64,000 nucleotides of DNA from Deltaproteobacteria bacterium (GTDB lineage: Bacteria; Myxococcota_C; UBA6777). Where the stretch lies: NCBI GenBank assembly GCA_006226375.1, contig SBHC01000010.1:48492-112491 (forward strand), given 5' to 3'. Each line of letters starts with the position of its first letter. Position 1 is the first letter of the stretch. Shown here piece by piece: positions 45,383 through 54,465 of the stretch. The notes under the pieces are model-generated. The model made no database searches. It was not told the origin of the DNA and saw only the letters and a program-made list of their open reading frames with translations. Made by a program: the position numbers and the translations under genes.

Positions 45383-45554
45383 TTCAACGCTCACCAGCAC
45401 TTGTCGCAGTAGAGCCTGACCTTGTGAGCCTTGTCACAAAAAGAGCGCAACCTTTCAGGAATCGAACCGATACTTTGCGGCGATAAAGTTTGAACTCTAC
45501 AAGAGTCCAAAGCGACCTTGGATGACAAGCAATACAATAGCGGGGATAAAAACG

Positions 45555-47984
45555 ATGTCAAAAGTTGGTGGTTCTTCCAGCAGTTCCAGTGCAACCAGCC
45601 GCCCGGATCCAACTCCGAGCCGCACAGAGACGTCTACCAGGTCGACTTCCACATCGTCCTCGACTTCGACTTCTTCCACTTCGTCGACTTCGTCCTCTAG
45701 CTCTTCGTCATCTTCGTCCTCTACAAGCACCTCGACCCGCACCTCCACCACGGATGTTGCGGCATCGCAGCGTGCCAGCGAAGCCATGGTAGCCCAACGC
45801 GCAGAGCGGGCTGCAACATTTGCAGCCACAGGCCAGCGTCCCTCATTTGTAAGCCAGGACCCCACAGTTGCGGTACGCAGCGCTCAGTTGATGAGCCAAA
45901 CCGATCCCGCGGTGAGCGCGGCCGCTCCCACGGAAACGACAGCTGCTCCTGTCTTGGAATCGACCAACCCTGCAGCCGCTCCCGCCTTGGACGCCGCCAA
46001 CCCAACAGCAGCCACCAACCCGGAAGTAGCCACAGAGCCCGTAACTCCGGCACCTGCGAATGATGCGCTTCACTTGAATCGTGCAGGTGAGCCGATGACC
46101 CAACAGTCGCTCACCGATAGCATCGCACGAGCAGCAGGACAGGCTGGCGAGCAAGTGTCGGTCGATCTTCATGTTGAAGGAGCCGCGAACATCTCCGGTT
46201 CCCCCGTGGAAGTGGGTGGCTGGGCTGACTTAGGTCTCTCGGCCGGACGCTCCGACGCTGGAACCGTCAACCTTAGCTTTAACTACGAAGCTGCTGTCAA
46301 AGCAGGCATCGACCTTGGACCCCTCGAAATCGAAGGCGGCGTTGGCGTCACAGGACAAGTCACGGCACGTTTCCAAAGCCCCGAAGACGCGGCGGGTTGG
46401 CTAGGAAGCCAGATGCAAGGTGTCAACAACGCCACCAGGACTGACTTGTTCAACGTGGAAGGTAACTTCAACTACAACGCCCCCACCCTGGTGAATTCAG
46501 TGGGTGGACTGGCACAAGCCAACGCCAGCCTGGCAGTCGAGCCCGGCGCCGCCCCCGATGGGACTACCGCAAGCTTCGGTGGAATCAACATCAGCGGACA
46601 GGCCCGCGTCGAAGCCAACGACGTCACTTACTCGGTGCCCCAACCCGACGGCAGCGTCCAGACCTTCGAAGGCTTCGAGCGCAACAGGCAATTGGGTGGT
46701 GGCATTCAAGTCGACCTCGGCAACGGCGTCCGCGTGGGTGGAAACTATGAGTTCACCGAATCCCAGGTTCGCGGCGACCCCAACAACAACAACAACGGTG
46801 ACTACCGCAACCACAACGTGTCCTTCACTGTGGATGCAAGAGCTCTTCACCGCGCAGGTCCCGAAGGCATCGAGCGATTGGTTCAGGCCGGTATGGGTCT
46901 GGAAGGACCTCCCGCAGTGGGAACTCCCGAACACGCCCGTTACACCCGCGCTTTGGAGTCGGCCAACACACAAGCAAGTGTGGCAGCGAACGGAAGCCTC
47001 ACCTTCAACTTCGAGACCAACCAGATCTTTGAAAACGGTCGCTACGAGAACCAGTACTCTCGCTTGTCGGCTTCGCTCAACCGAGGAGTTTCGGCCTCTG
47101 CAGATCTTGAAGGTGTGGGTGAAGGTGAGATCTCTGTCTCTCGTACAGACACCCAAGTTCTTGGAGAATGGGCAGGCGGTCAAACCGAAACCTACGCTCG
47201 CACCGTATTTGACGGCCCTGACGGCGCAGCCTGGGACCGATTCCGAAGCAACAACCGGCCCCAGCTGGAGACCATGCTTCAGAGCCGCCCCGCCAACGAT
47301 CCCGCTCGTCTCGCTTATGAGCAAAACGGACTGGACGCAGGCATCACGGCGATGGAGCAAGGCTGGCAAGCGTCCCGCGCTCAAGACACAGAAGTCTTTC
47401 AAGCCGCCAACCAATTCGAGGTGGAGAACGGCTCGTTCTTTGGCCGCTCCGAGAGCCAGCTCCTTGGGCAAATGGAAGGATTCGCCGGACGCCCCGAAGC
47501 AGCCGCTCAGTTCTTGGATGAGCTGAACCGACGAGGGATCTCGGATCAAGAGCTTCTCTCGATGTGGGGTCCGACCAGCGCAACGAGCGGTCACGCAGGA
47601 CGCAACGCCGCAGTCAATCGTCGACAACGAGGTGTGGTTCAGGGTCTGATGAATGAAGCCGCTGGCCATCGTCAGTTTGGCAGCGCAGCCAATCTCGCCG
47701 CCGATAGCATCTACGACTCGATGAACGCCACCTTCTCCAACCCAGAGCGCACCATTTTGGACACCTTGGGCGGGCTGCAAAACAACCCACAGGCTCTCAA
47801 CCAAACCATCGACAGCCTGACCAACATGGGCATCACCGAGAACGATCTGCTCCGTGCGATGGGACCCACCAGCGCAACGAGCGGTCACGCAGGACGCAAC
47901 GCGGCGTTCAACCGCCAGCAACAAGCCGAGCTGCAAGCGCTCTTCCAGATCGCCGCTCAATACCGCGCCCAACAAGGGATGTAA
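45555..47984 (+). CDS. Large Ser/Thr-rich protein with C-terminal duplicated motif
   Basis: 809 residues from ATG at 45555 (GGGGAT upstream; an ATG at 45522 is less well placed). No signal peptide. Residues about 5-65 are almost only Ser, Thr, Pro and Arg, then an Ala/Thr/Pro-rich stretch to about 165. The middle (about 180-560) has glycine-rich alternating strands (G-G-x-I-Q-V-D-L-G-N-G-V-R-V-G-G-N-Y-E-F) of beta-barrel or beta-solenoid look. The C-terminus holds two copies of G-P-T-S-A-T-S-G-H-A-G-R-N-A-A-x-N-R encoded by an identical 35-bp tract. Function unknown; the layout resembles proteins exported without a cleaved signal. Confidence 0.7.
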   Translation: MSKVGGSSSSSSATSRPDPTPSRTETSTRSTSTSSSTSTSSTSSTSSSSSSSSSSSTSTSTRTSTTDVAASQRASEAMVAQRAERAATFAATGQRPSFVSQDPTVAVRSAQLMSQTDPAVSAAAPTETTAAPVLESTNPAAAPALDAANPTAATNPEVATEPVTPAPANDALHLNRAGEPMTQQSLTDSIARAAGQAGEQVSVDLHVEGAANISGSPVEVGGWADLGLSAGRSDAGTVNLSFNYEAAVKAGIDLGPLEIEGGVGVTGQVTARFQSPEDAAGWLGSQMQGVNNATRTDLFNVEGNFNYNAPTLVNSVGGLAQANASLAVEPGAAPDGTTASFGGINISGQARVEANDVTYSVPQPDGSVQTFEGFERNRQLGGGIQVDLGNGVRVGGNYEFTESQVRGDPNNNNNGDYRNHNVSFTVDARALHRAGPEGIERLVQAGMGLEGPPAVGTPEHARYTRALESANTQASVAANGSLTFNFETNQIFENGRYENQYSRLSASLNRGVSASADLEGVGEGEISVSRTDTQVLGEWAGGQTETYARTVFDGPDGAAWDRFRSNNRPQLETMLQSRPANDPARLAYEQNGLDAGITAMEQGWQASRAQDTEVFQAANQFEVENGSFFGRSESQLLGQMEGFAGRPEAAAQFLDELNRRGISDQELLSMWGPTSATSGHAGRNAAVNRRQRGVVQGLMNEAAGHRQFGSAANLAADSIYDSMNATFSNPERTILDTLGGLQNNPQALNQTIDSLTNMGITENDLLRAMGPTSATSGHAGRNAAFNRQQQAELQALFQIAAQYRAQQGM
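47574..47902 (+). repeat. Identical 35-bp direct repeat within the Ser/Thr-rich protein gene
   Basis: Positions 47574-47608 and 47868-47902 are identical, including third codon positions, and encode the motif T-S-A-T-S-G-H-A-G-R-N-A. Flanking protein sequence is only loosely similar. Confidence 0.85.
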
Positions 47985-48059
47985 GTCTCTCCTCCGTTCC
48001 CTCCCAAAGCCTTCTTTTCCTCAACACACCATGGTATATTCCCGCCAAAGGAGGTTCCC

Positions 48060-48497
48060 ATGGAAGTGACCCAAGACCTGGATACAGGCGCATTTACCTA
48101 CACCGCTAGCTTACCTGATGATCTGATGCTCCTTGTGGAGGATGAGAACCTGATCACCAGCCAGGGACAAAGCTTCGCCTTGGTCCGTAGCGAAGGAGGT
48201 GAGCTGCAGGATGCCTACCTTCATGTCGCGCTTTCGCCTGACACCGTCAACGAGATCGCTCACAAAGGGCTCCTCGGTTTGCAGCCCATCTACAAAGGGA
48301 ACGTGTTCGTTCACCTCAAGATGAGACTGCAAGCCTCTTGCCTCCAAGAAGTGAAGCAAGCGTTGCCAGCCTCCAGCCACCCCTATCAAGCCATCGACTA
48401 CAAACGAAACGATGGCGACTACCCCTTCTTCCTTGACCTCCGCAACTACCAGCTTTTGCAAGCCTCCCAAACGCAATACTCCGTCCAAGAAGCCTAG
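48060..48497 (+). CDS. Small hypothetical protein
   Basis: 145 residues, excellent AAAGGAGG Shine-Dalgarno before the ATG. No signal peptide or membrane helix; mixed alpha/beta character. The stretch V-H-L-K-M-R-L-Q-A-S-C-L-Q-E-V-K-Q-A-L suggests one long helix. Not recognised. It begins 75 bp after the large Ser/Thr-rich gene and could be its chaperone or immunity-like partner, but this rests on position alone. It converges on the secretin-like gene. Confidence 0.72.
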   Translation: MEVTQDLDTGAFTYTASLPDDLMLLVEDENLITSQGQSFALVRSEGGELQDAYLHVALSPDTVNEIAHKGLLGLQPIYKGNVFVHLKMRLQASCLQEVKQALPASSHPYQAIDYKRNDGDYPFFLDLRNYQLLQASQTQYSVQEA

Positions 48498-48522
48498 AGC
48501 ACATTTTCTCCCAAACGCCTGC

Positions 48523-49251
48523 TTATTTTGTCTTTGTTTTTGGGGTATCCATCGGCAAAGGACGTCGATTGTTAAGGATGTCCTTCTTTAGCTTCTGGTG
48601 GGAAACATCAACAGAATACACAAAGCCTTCGGCCCGGATCAGAAAAGGAACATAATCGCGCACCACAAGGATGTTGATACCAGGGACAGCCATCGCATCT
48701 CCTTTGGGAGACAAGATCAAGGCTTTGAGGATAGGAACCAGTTGTTCTGGACGACGATACAACGTTGGAAGGAGGCGGATCTTGATGGGTTGGTGGATAA
48801 GAGAGAGAAGTCGAATTCGTTCCTTCTCCTTGAGAGTCTTCATCGACATCAGCCGAAAGACCTTGGGTTTGGAACCCAGCCCCATGTTCACAAAGCCCCA
48901 ATCGCACGATCGCAACAAAGCTTGAAGCGCCAAGCCCATCGGGACGTTGGAATAGATCGGCTTCGTTCGGCAAGTCACATCAGCGTCGATCACGACGGAG
49001 AACGCGCCAGACTTTGCCCACTGGTAAACAAGCTTGCGAGGCGACAGGCTGCCATCCGTGGAGACCTTCCGCCGCTCCCACGCTTCTTTTCCTTGGAAGC
49101 TGTAAGACGCCCACTTCCCCGTGTTCCCAGACAGAATACGAAGGTCGTCCGCCGAAAGTCCACGGTTTGACAGTTGTGCCTTGTTTGGAGCAGGCGCCGC
49201 CAGAACCATGCAAGACAACCACCCTGACAAGCTCAACCAACCCCACACCAT
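48523..49251 (-). CDS. Orphan secretin N-domain (STN/N1) protein
   Basis: 242 residues with a signal peptide (about 1-19). Residues about 75-130 resemble an STN/N0 domain (S-V-V-I-D-A-D-V, N-V-P-M-G-L-A-L-Q-A-L-L). Residues about 150-215 resemble an N1 domain (R-P-E-Q-L-V-P-I-L-K-A-L-I-L-S-P-K-G, G-I-N-I-L-V-V-R-D), as found at the N-terminus of PilQ/GspD secretins. The pore-forming C domain is absent and the reading stops naturally. Such proteins could form part of a periplasmic assembly with a secretin encoded elsewhere. AGGA overlaps the previous stop; it is the third gene of the dioxygenase operon. Confidence 0.62.
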   Translation of the reverse strand: MVWGWLSLSGWLSCMVLAAPAPNKAQLSNRGLSADDLRILSGNTGKWASYSFQGKEAWERRKVSTDGSLSPRKLVYQWAKSGAFSVVIDADVTCRTKPIYSNVPMGLALQALLRSCDWGFVNMGLGSKPKVFRLMSMKTLKEKERIRLLSLIHQPIKIRLLPTLYRRPEQLVPILKALILSPKGDAMAVPGINILVVRDYVPFLIRAEGFVYSVDVSHQKLKKDILNNRRPLPMDTPKTKTK

Positions 49252-49260
49252 ATGAAGATC

Positions 49261-49851
49261 CTATGGCTTTGCGCCTTCTGTGATCCAGGTTTCAATGGTC
49301 TGAATTTCTGTGTCGGTAAGCTTCCCACCCTGTGGCATTCGGCTACCTTCGTCAGGACTGTCCTTTGAGACTTTCTCAAACAGCAAGCTCTTTCCAGGAT
49401 CTCCAGCAACCACACGCTTCCACTTGCCGCTGGTGCTGTCCGCGCCAACCAAACTTCCATGACCGTCATTGGTCAGATTAAGACCACCGGCGTTTCCGCC
49501 ATGACAGTAACCCCCGAGGCAACCGTTCTTCTGAAAGATGGGGGTGATATCCTTGGCGTACGAAAGACCGGCTGGTCCCGCTGTATCTGTCGGGTCCGAC
49601 TCATTTCCTGTCGCCGACTCATTGCCCGAAGCAGACTCGCTACCCGTTGCGGATTCACCGCCAGAGGTCGATTCGCTGCCTGTCGCCGACTCGCTTCCGG
49701 TGCCACCGTCTTGCGAGGTCGTGACCTCAGTTCCACTTTCAGCGCCGGGCTCCTCATTGGGAGCAGGTGAACAACCCACCACGCCCAGGCTGCTGAATAC
49801 CCAAAAGGCGACAAACACAGACAATACAGAGAACGATACAACTTTCTTCAT
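49261..49851 (-). CDS. Cytochrome-c-like lipoprotein with hexapeptide repeat linker
   Basis: 196 residues from ATG at 49851 (AGGAAG upstream; the longer frame to 49935 overlaps the dioxygenase gene). Lipobox ends in V-G-C. A linker of 6-residue repeats (E-S-A-T-G-S, E-S-T-S-G-G and variants; DNA period 18 bp) spans about 40-80. The C-terminal domain has a heme-type C-L-G-G-Y-C-H (C-x4-C-H, one longer than the classical C-x2-C-H) and a distal R-M-P-Q-G-G Met, as in many Myxococcota/Planctomycetes cytochrome-like lipoproteins. It lies between the dioxygenase and secretin-like genes in one operon. Confidence 0.75.
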   Translation of the reverse strand: MKKVVSFSVLSVFVAFWVFSSLGVVGCSPAPNEEPGAESGTEVTTSQDGGTGSESATGSESTSGGESATGSESASGNESATGNESDPTDTAGPAGLSYAKDITPIFQKNGCLGGYCHGGNAGGLNLTNDGHGSLVGADSTSGKWKRVVAGDPGKSLLFEKVSKDSPDEGSRMPQGGKLTDTEIQTIETWITEGAKP

Positions 49852-49900
49852 TCCATACTTCCTTTCTTGGGGAGGCAACAGAACCTCCGTTTCATCTCCA

Positions 49901-50779
49901 TCACGCTTTCTTGGACAGCACAATGGAGAACTCACCGGTCTGGGACTGGTTCGCCCCCTTGAGCGTGATCACCAGACTGGGGCGAACAAAAGCGTCGCCT
50001 TTGATGTAGGGATCACCGGCAAAATAGAGTTGGGTTGTGAGGGTTTGGTAGCCCGGAGCGTACACCTTGTAATGAATGTGGGACGGACGGTAGGTGTCCC
50101 CGTTTAGGTATCGACCTGGAACGACTGTATCGTAGGCGTATTCACCCTTTGCATTTGTCTTCATTCTCCCCCGCATGTGAAACGCCTGATTGGGAGGATC
50201 ATTCTGACCGTCGTTGTCGTAGGAACCTTTATTGTTGGCCTGCCACACATCAACGATCGCGTCGGGAATGGGTTGGCACGAGGCGTCCATCACAACCCCA
50301 GAGATCCGCAACGGGACGCCTGGCTCGTTGGCTTCTCCCAGTCGAGTCTTCCAGGGCGCATTCTCCCTGTAGTAAGGACCTTCAATGTTGTCTTCGGTCA
50401 ACGCACAACGTTGAGGTTCAGGAAACGGCTCTTGCTTGGAAGGTATCTCTGGCGTAGGTTCACGAAGGAGAACCTCTTGAAGCCCTCCGTCAGACGCCTG
50501 GGGCTCCGGTCCAACCCCTGGCTCCTGCATCGTCTGTTCCGTAAGAACAGGCTCGCGACCAGGGACCGGCTCCTCCACAGATTCACGAGACTGACCTGCG
50601 TTGGTATTGTCGTTGGAGTTGGAAGAGTTGGGTCTGGGTGAAGGGTGGCATGTTCCTGCAATGAACGAAGGTACGCCAAACACCACAACACCTGCGCTGG
50701 AGGTTAATCGAGCCAGAAACTGGCGTCGGCTCCAGCGTTTGGATGCCTTGGATGACTGCGATGAAGATCGAGAGGTCAT
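49901..50779 (-). CDS. Tat-exported intradiol ring-cleavage dioxygenase
   Basis: 292 residues from ATG at 50779 (AGGAG 5 bases upstream). A twin-arginine signal (S-R-R-Q-F-L-A-R-L) precedes a Pro/Glu-rich linker. The core has the iron ligands of catechol/protocatechuate dioxygenases: Tyr in N-I-E-G-P-Y-Y, Tyr and two His in T-Y-R-P-S-H-I-H-Y. The reaction is insertion of O2 into catechols with ring opening. Tat export and a linker suggest an enzyme acting outside the cytoplasm on lignin-like or other phenolics. First gene of a three-gene minus-strand operon; divergent from trmO by 55 bp. Confidence 0.9.
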   Translation of the reverse strand: MTSRSSSQSSKASKRWSRRQFLARLTSSAGVVVFGVPSFIAGTCHPSPRPNSSNSNDNTNAGQSRESVEEPVPGREPVLTEQTMQEPGVGPEPQASDGGLQEVLLREPTPEIPSKQEPFPEPQRCALTEDNIEGPYYRENAPWKTRLGEANEPGVPLRISGVVMDASCQPIPDAIVDVWQANNKGSYDNDGQNDPPNQAFHMRGRMKTNAKGEYAYDTVVPGRYLNGDTYRPSHIHYKVYAPGYQTLTTQLYFAGDPYIKGDAFVRPSLVITLKGANQSQTGEFSIVLSKKA

Positions 50780-50834
50780 AATATCTCCTGAACAACGTTG
50801 AACCTCTAGCTTATCACAAAGAAACACCTCCGTC

Positions 50835-51566
50835 ATGACCTTGACTTATTCTATGGAAGCCATCGCAGTCGTGGACTCCCCTTATCAGGAGAAGTTCGCC
50901 ATTCCCCGACAACCTGGATTGGTTCAAGAAGCCACGGGCGTGATTCGAATGTTGGGTGAGTACAACCGGGAAGAATACATTCGCGGCCTGGACACCATCA
51001 GTCACATCTGGCTGGTGTTTGTGTTTCACCAACACCTGAACGCCAAACCACGACCCTTGATTCGCCCCCCCCGTTTGGGCGGAAACAAAAAGATAGGAGT
51101 GTTTGCCAGCCGCAGCACCTATCGTCCCAATCCTCTCGGGATGTCCGTGGTTGCGCTGGATCATGTCACCAGCGAAAACGGACAGTGGTGTTTGCATATC
51201 CGTGGCCTGGACTTGCTCGACGGCACCCCCATCCTCGACATCAAACCCTACTTGCCCTACGCCGACATTGTGCCCGAAGCACAGGCTGGTTACGCCTCTG
51301 ACCCACCTTCGCAGGTGGACGTTACCTACACCTCAGAGGCCCAACAACAGCTACGTCGCTTATCGGAAAACCAAGCAACCGCTCAGGTGTCATGGGAGTC
51401 TTTCGTGAGGTCGGTGCTGCAGCAAGATCCGCGCCCAGCCTACAAGCAAGGCTCGGATGAAAACGCCGAATATGGCATGACCTTGTACGATCAAAACATT
51501 CGATGGCGCGTGGTGCAAGGAGCGTTTGAGGTGTTCTCGATACAAGAGGCAGAAGAGGATGGATAG
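50835..51566 (+). CDS. trmO: tRNA (N6-threonylcarbamoyladenosine37-N6)-methyltransferase TrmO
   Basis: 243 residues. Contains the TsaA/TrmO fold signatures: S-P-Y-Q-E-K-F-A-I-P-R-Q-P-G-L, I-W-L-V-F-V-F-H, R-P-P-R-L-G-G-N-K-K-I-G-V-F-A-S-R-S-T-Y-R-P-N-P-L-G, and D-I-K-P-Y-L-P-Y-A-D. Known role: SAM-dependent methylation of t6A at position 37 of some tRNAs, helping decoding. Length is normal. It is convergent with acnA, the two stops being 18 bp apart. Confidence 0.93.
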   Translation: MTLTYSMEAIAVVDSPYQEKFAIPRQPGLVQEATGVIRMLGEYNREEYIRGLDTISHIWLVFVFHQHLNAKPRPLIRPPRLGGNKKIGVFASRSTYRPNPLGMSVVALDHVTSENGQWCLHIRGLDLLDGTPILDIKPYLPYADIVPEAQAGYASDPPSQVDVTYTSEAQQQLRRLSENQATAQVSWESFVRSVLQQDPRPAYKQGSDENAEYGMTLYDQNIRWRVVQGAFEVFSIQEAEEDG

Positions 51567-51584
51567 AGAAGAGGGAAGGAAGCG

Positions 51585-54308
51585 TTAGGCTGCGTTGGCA
51601 AGATACTGGCGCATCATCCGGGGAAGAATTCCGCCGTGTTGGTAGGTCAGAAACTCACTGGAGGAGTCCAATCGAACCTTCGCCTGAAAGCGAGTTTGCT
51701 TCCCTGTGGGCGAGACGGCAACCACTTCAACCGTCTCGCGTGGGGACAATCCTTCCAAGGCAATGTCAAAGGTTTCCTGACCATTGAGCCCCAAGCTTTG
51801 GGCCGACTCACCGGGGAGAAACTCCAGCGGAGCAATGCCCATACCGATCAGGTTGGAACGATGAATCCGCTCATACGACTCCGCGATGACAGCACGAACC
51901 CCGAGAAGCCATGGGCCTTTTGCAGCCCAGTCACGGCTTGAACCCATCCCGTAGCTTTGACCCGCGAGAACCACCAAAGGAGTGTTCTCCTCTTTGTATT
52001 GCATCGCCGCCTCGTAAATGGTGCTCACTTCGCCCGGCTGAACGGCGCCTTCGTTGGCGGAACCGGAGCCCTTGCCCCAAAAGACAGTGTAGCCTCCTTG
52101 GTGTTCGGGACTCATCTGATTTTGCAGCCGGATGTTTCCGAAGGTCCCTCGGACCATCACTTGGTCGTTCCCACGCCGAGCCCCGTACGTGTTGAGGTCT
52201 GCCCACTCCACGCCTTGCTCTTTCAAGTAGTTCGCTGCGGGAGAGCCGTAGGGGATGGCCCCTGCTGGGCTGATATGGTCCGTCGTAACGAAGTCACCCA
52301 AGACAGCCAGACAACGGGCTCCTTCAAGGCTCTGTACTTGAGGAACATCATTCGAAGCACCCTGAAGAAACGGAGGCTCGTGCAAGTACGTTGACGCCTC
52401 TGACCAGGGAAAGACCTCGCTGGGTTCGACGGGCAACGTTCTCCATTCGTCAGAGCCCTGACGGCTTTGACTGTAGCGTGTCACAAAGTGCTCACGACGG
52501 ATGGCTTTGTCTTGCACCTCCACAATATCAGACCAGGAAGGCCAGATGTCGCGAAGGTAGACAGGCGTCCCTTCATGGGAGAGTCCTATCGGCTCCTTCG
52601 TGAGGTCGATATCGACGGTCCCCGCGAGGGCATAGGCCACCACCAAAGCAGGGCTGGCCAGAAAGTTGCCCCGTGTGTGCGGGCTGACGCGCCCCTCGAA
52701 GTTGCGGTTTCCAGAGAGTACAGATGTGAGGAATAGATCATGATGGTTCACAGCCTCCACAAGTTCAGGAGCAAGCGGGCCCGAGTTGCCAATGCAAGTC
52801 GTGCACCCGTAGCCTACGGTGTAAAAGCCCAGCGCTTCGAGGTCTTCGGCCAGGCCCGATGTGTTCAAATAGTCTGTCACCACGCGAGAGCCAGGAGCCA
52901 TGGATGTCTTCACCCAAGGAGGAACATCCAGTCCAAGCTGCCGAGCTTTTCGTGCGACCAAGCCAGCCGCCATCATCACGTTGGGGTTGGAGGTGTTGGT
53001 GCAGCTTGTGATGGCAGCGATGGCCAACGCACCATCCTCAAGAACAACATCTTCTCCATTGAGAAGCAGTTCCACTTGTTGTGGCTTGCGTCCACCCGAT
53101 GACTCCGTAAAGAAGTTGCGCCAGGTGTCTTTGAGATCATGGAGAAGCACCCGGTCCTGTGGGCGCTTGGGACCTGCCAACGCAGGCTCCACAGAGGCCA
53201 GAGGAAATGCCAGATCTTGGCTGTACGCCATGTTGGCGTTGTCGTCTCGCCACAGCCCCTGGAGTTGCGTGTATTCTCGCACCAAGTCAATTTGTTCTTC
53301 GCTTCGCCCGGTGAGTTCGAGATAGTGGAGCGTTTTGTCGTCGATGGGAAAGAACCCCATCGTTGCTCCATACTCGGGAGCCATGTTGGCAACAGTTGCC
53401 CGGTCCGGCAGCGTCAGATGGTCGAGGCCTTCACCATAAAACTCAACGATCTTGCCGACAACATCGTGCTTTCGGAGCCACTCCGTCAAAGCCAGTACCA
53501 GATCCGTTGCGGTCGAGCCGTCGGGCATCTGGCCCTCCAACCGAACTCCCACAACTTCGGGGAGAACCGTCATCACAGGCAGACCCAACATGCAAGCTTC
53601 GGCCTCAATGCCTCCAACACCCCAGCCGACAACACCCATTCCATTGATCATGGTGGTGTGCGAGTCCGCTCCCACCAAAGAGTCAGGATACGCGATACGT
53701 TCTCCATTCTCTTCATGAACCATAACCCCGGCTGCGAGGTGCTCAAGGTTGACTTGGTGAACAATCCCTACACCAGGAGGAAAGACTCCCACGTTGTTCA
53801 AGGCTTGTTCGCCCCACTTTAGGAAGGCATACCGCTCCAGGTTTCGATCAAATTCACGGTTCCGGTTGTGCAAGAAAGCTCGCGACGTTCCGTGCTCATC
53901 CACCTGCAGCGAGTGATCCACCACGAGGTCCACAGGCAAGGCTGGAGACACCACAGACGGATCTCCGCCCCTTTCTTGCACGGCGCTCCGCAACGCCGCC
54001 AGATCAGCCAGCGCTGGGACTCCTGTCAGATCTTGAAGTAACACCCGACCCGGAAAGAACGGAACTTCTGTGGTCGTGGGATGCTGTGGGTCGTACAACA
54101 GTAGAGCCTCAACAGCCTGCTCTTCCACTTCGTCTCGATGCTGGTGTCGCAGGAGATTCTCCAACCACACACGCAACGAATAAGGGAGCTTCTCTACATC
54201 GCCCATCCCAGCTTCTTGCAGGGCTTTCAATCGGAACACCGTGTAGGTTCCCGACTTGGTTTTCATCGTGGATTGGGCTCGTTCTTTGGCATTGGAATAA
54301 GTACGCAT
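51585..54308 (-). CDS. acnA: Aconitate hydratase A
   Basis: 907 residues from ATG at 54308 (AAGGAGG upstream). Full-length AcnA: V-D-H-S-L-Q-V-D, G-V-G-I-V-H-Q-V-N-L-E, the 4Fe-4S ligand pattern S-C-T-N-T-S-N-P and G-C-T-T-C-I-G-N-S-G, and the swivelling domain G-M-G-S-S-R-D-W-A-A-K-G. TCA-cycle enzyme interconverting citrate and isocitrate; apo-protein may bind RNA in some bacteria. Divergent from a LysR gene whose palindrome lies in the shared promoter, suggesting direct regulation. Confidence 0.98.
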   Translation of the reverse strand: MRTYSNAKERAQSTMKTKSGTYTVFRLKALQEAGMGDVEKLPYSLRVWLENLLRHQHRDEVEEQAVEALLLYDPQHPTTTEVPFFPGRVLLQDLTGVPALADLAALRSAVQERGGDPSVVSPALPVDLVVDHSLQVDEHGTSRAFLHNRNREFDRNLERYAFLKWGEQALNNVGVFPPGVGIVHQVNLEHLAAGVMVHEENGERIAYPDSLVGADSHTTMINGMGVVGWGVGGIEAEACMLGLPVMTVLPEVVGVRLEGQMPDGSTATDLVLALTEWLRKHDVVGKIVEFYGEGLDHLTLPDRATVANMAPEYGATMGFFPIDDKTLHYLELTGRSEEQIDLVREYTQLQGLWRDDNANMAYSQDLAFPLASVEPALAGPKRPQDRVLLHDLKDTWRNFFTESSGGRKPQQVELLLNGEDVVLEDGALAIAAITSCTNTSNPNVMMAAGLVARKARQLGLDVPPWVKTSMAPGSRVVTDYLNTSGLAEDLEALGFYTVGYGCTTCIGNSGPLAPELVEAVNHHDLFLTSVLSGNRNFEGRVSPHTRGNFLASPALVVAYALAGTVDIDLTKEPIGLSHEGTPVYLRDIWPSWSDIVEVQDKAIRREHFVTRYSQSRQGSDEWRTLPVEPSEVFPWSEASTYLHEPPFLQGASNDVPQVQSLEGARCLAVLGDFVTTDHISPAGAIPYGSPAANYLKEQGVEWADLNTYGARRGNDQVMVRGTFGNIRLQNQMSPEHQGGYTVFWGKGSGSANEGAVQPGEVSTIYEAAMQYKEENTPLVVLAGQSYGMGSSRDWAAKGPWLLGVRAVIAESYERIHRSNLIGMGIAPLEFLPGESAQSLGLNGQETFDIALEGLSPRETVEVVAVSPTGKQTRFQAKVRLDSSSEFLTYQHGGILPRMMRQYLANAA

Positions 54309-54401
54309 CGCTATTTCCTCCTTCACTCTGAAGAATCCTTGGCAACGTGTTCGAACCACACCCTCTATCTACGGAACCGCCAACATAAACACAATCGATT
54401 G

Positions 54402-54422
54402 ATTTTATTCTTTCGATAAAAT
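54402..54422. promoter_or_regulatory. LysR-type palindromic operator between acnA and lysR
   Basis: Perfect 7-bp arms ATTTTAT and ATAAAAT separated by 7 bases (TCTTTCG). It contains the T-N11-A core typical of LysR-family sites, 44 bp from the LysR start and 94 bp from the acnA start. Confidence 0.6.
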
Positions 54423-54465
54423 ATATCTATACAGGTAGAGACTGCTCCATGAGAAAGGAAAAGCG

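Noticed and set aside
45440..45480. GGTTCGATTCC-like T-loop of a tRNA on the minus strand
   Set aside because: The flanking bases do not form a 5-bp T stem and no acceptor, D or anticodon arms can be folded around it.
46497..47975. 492-codon open frame on the minus strand opposite the Ser/Thr-rich protein gene
   Set aside because: It is the mirror of a repetitive, strongly codon-biased gene; it lacks a ribosome-binding site and recognisable domains.
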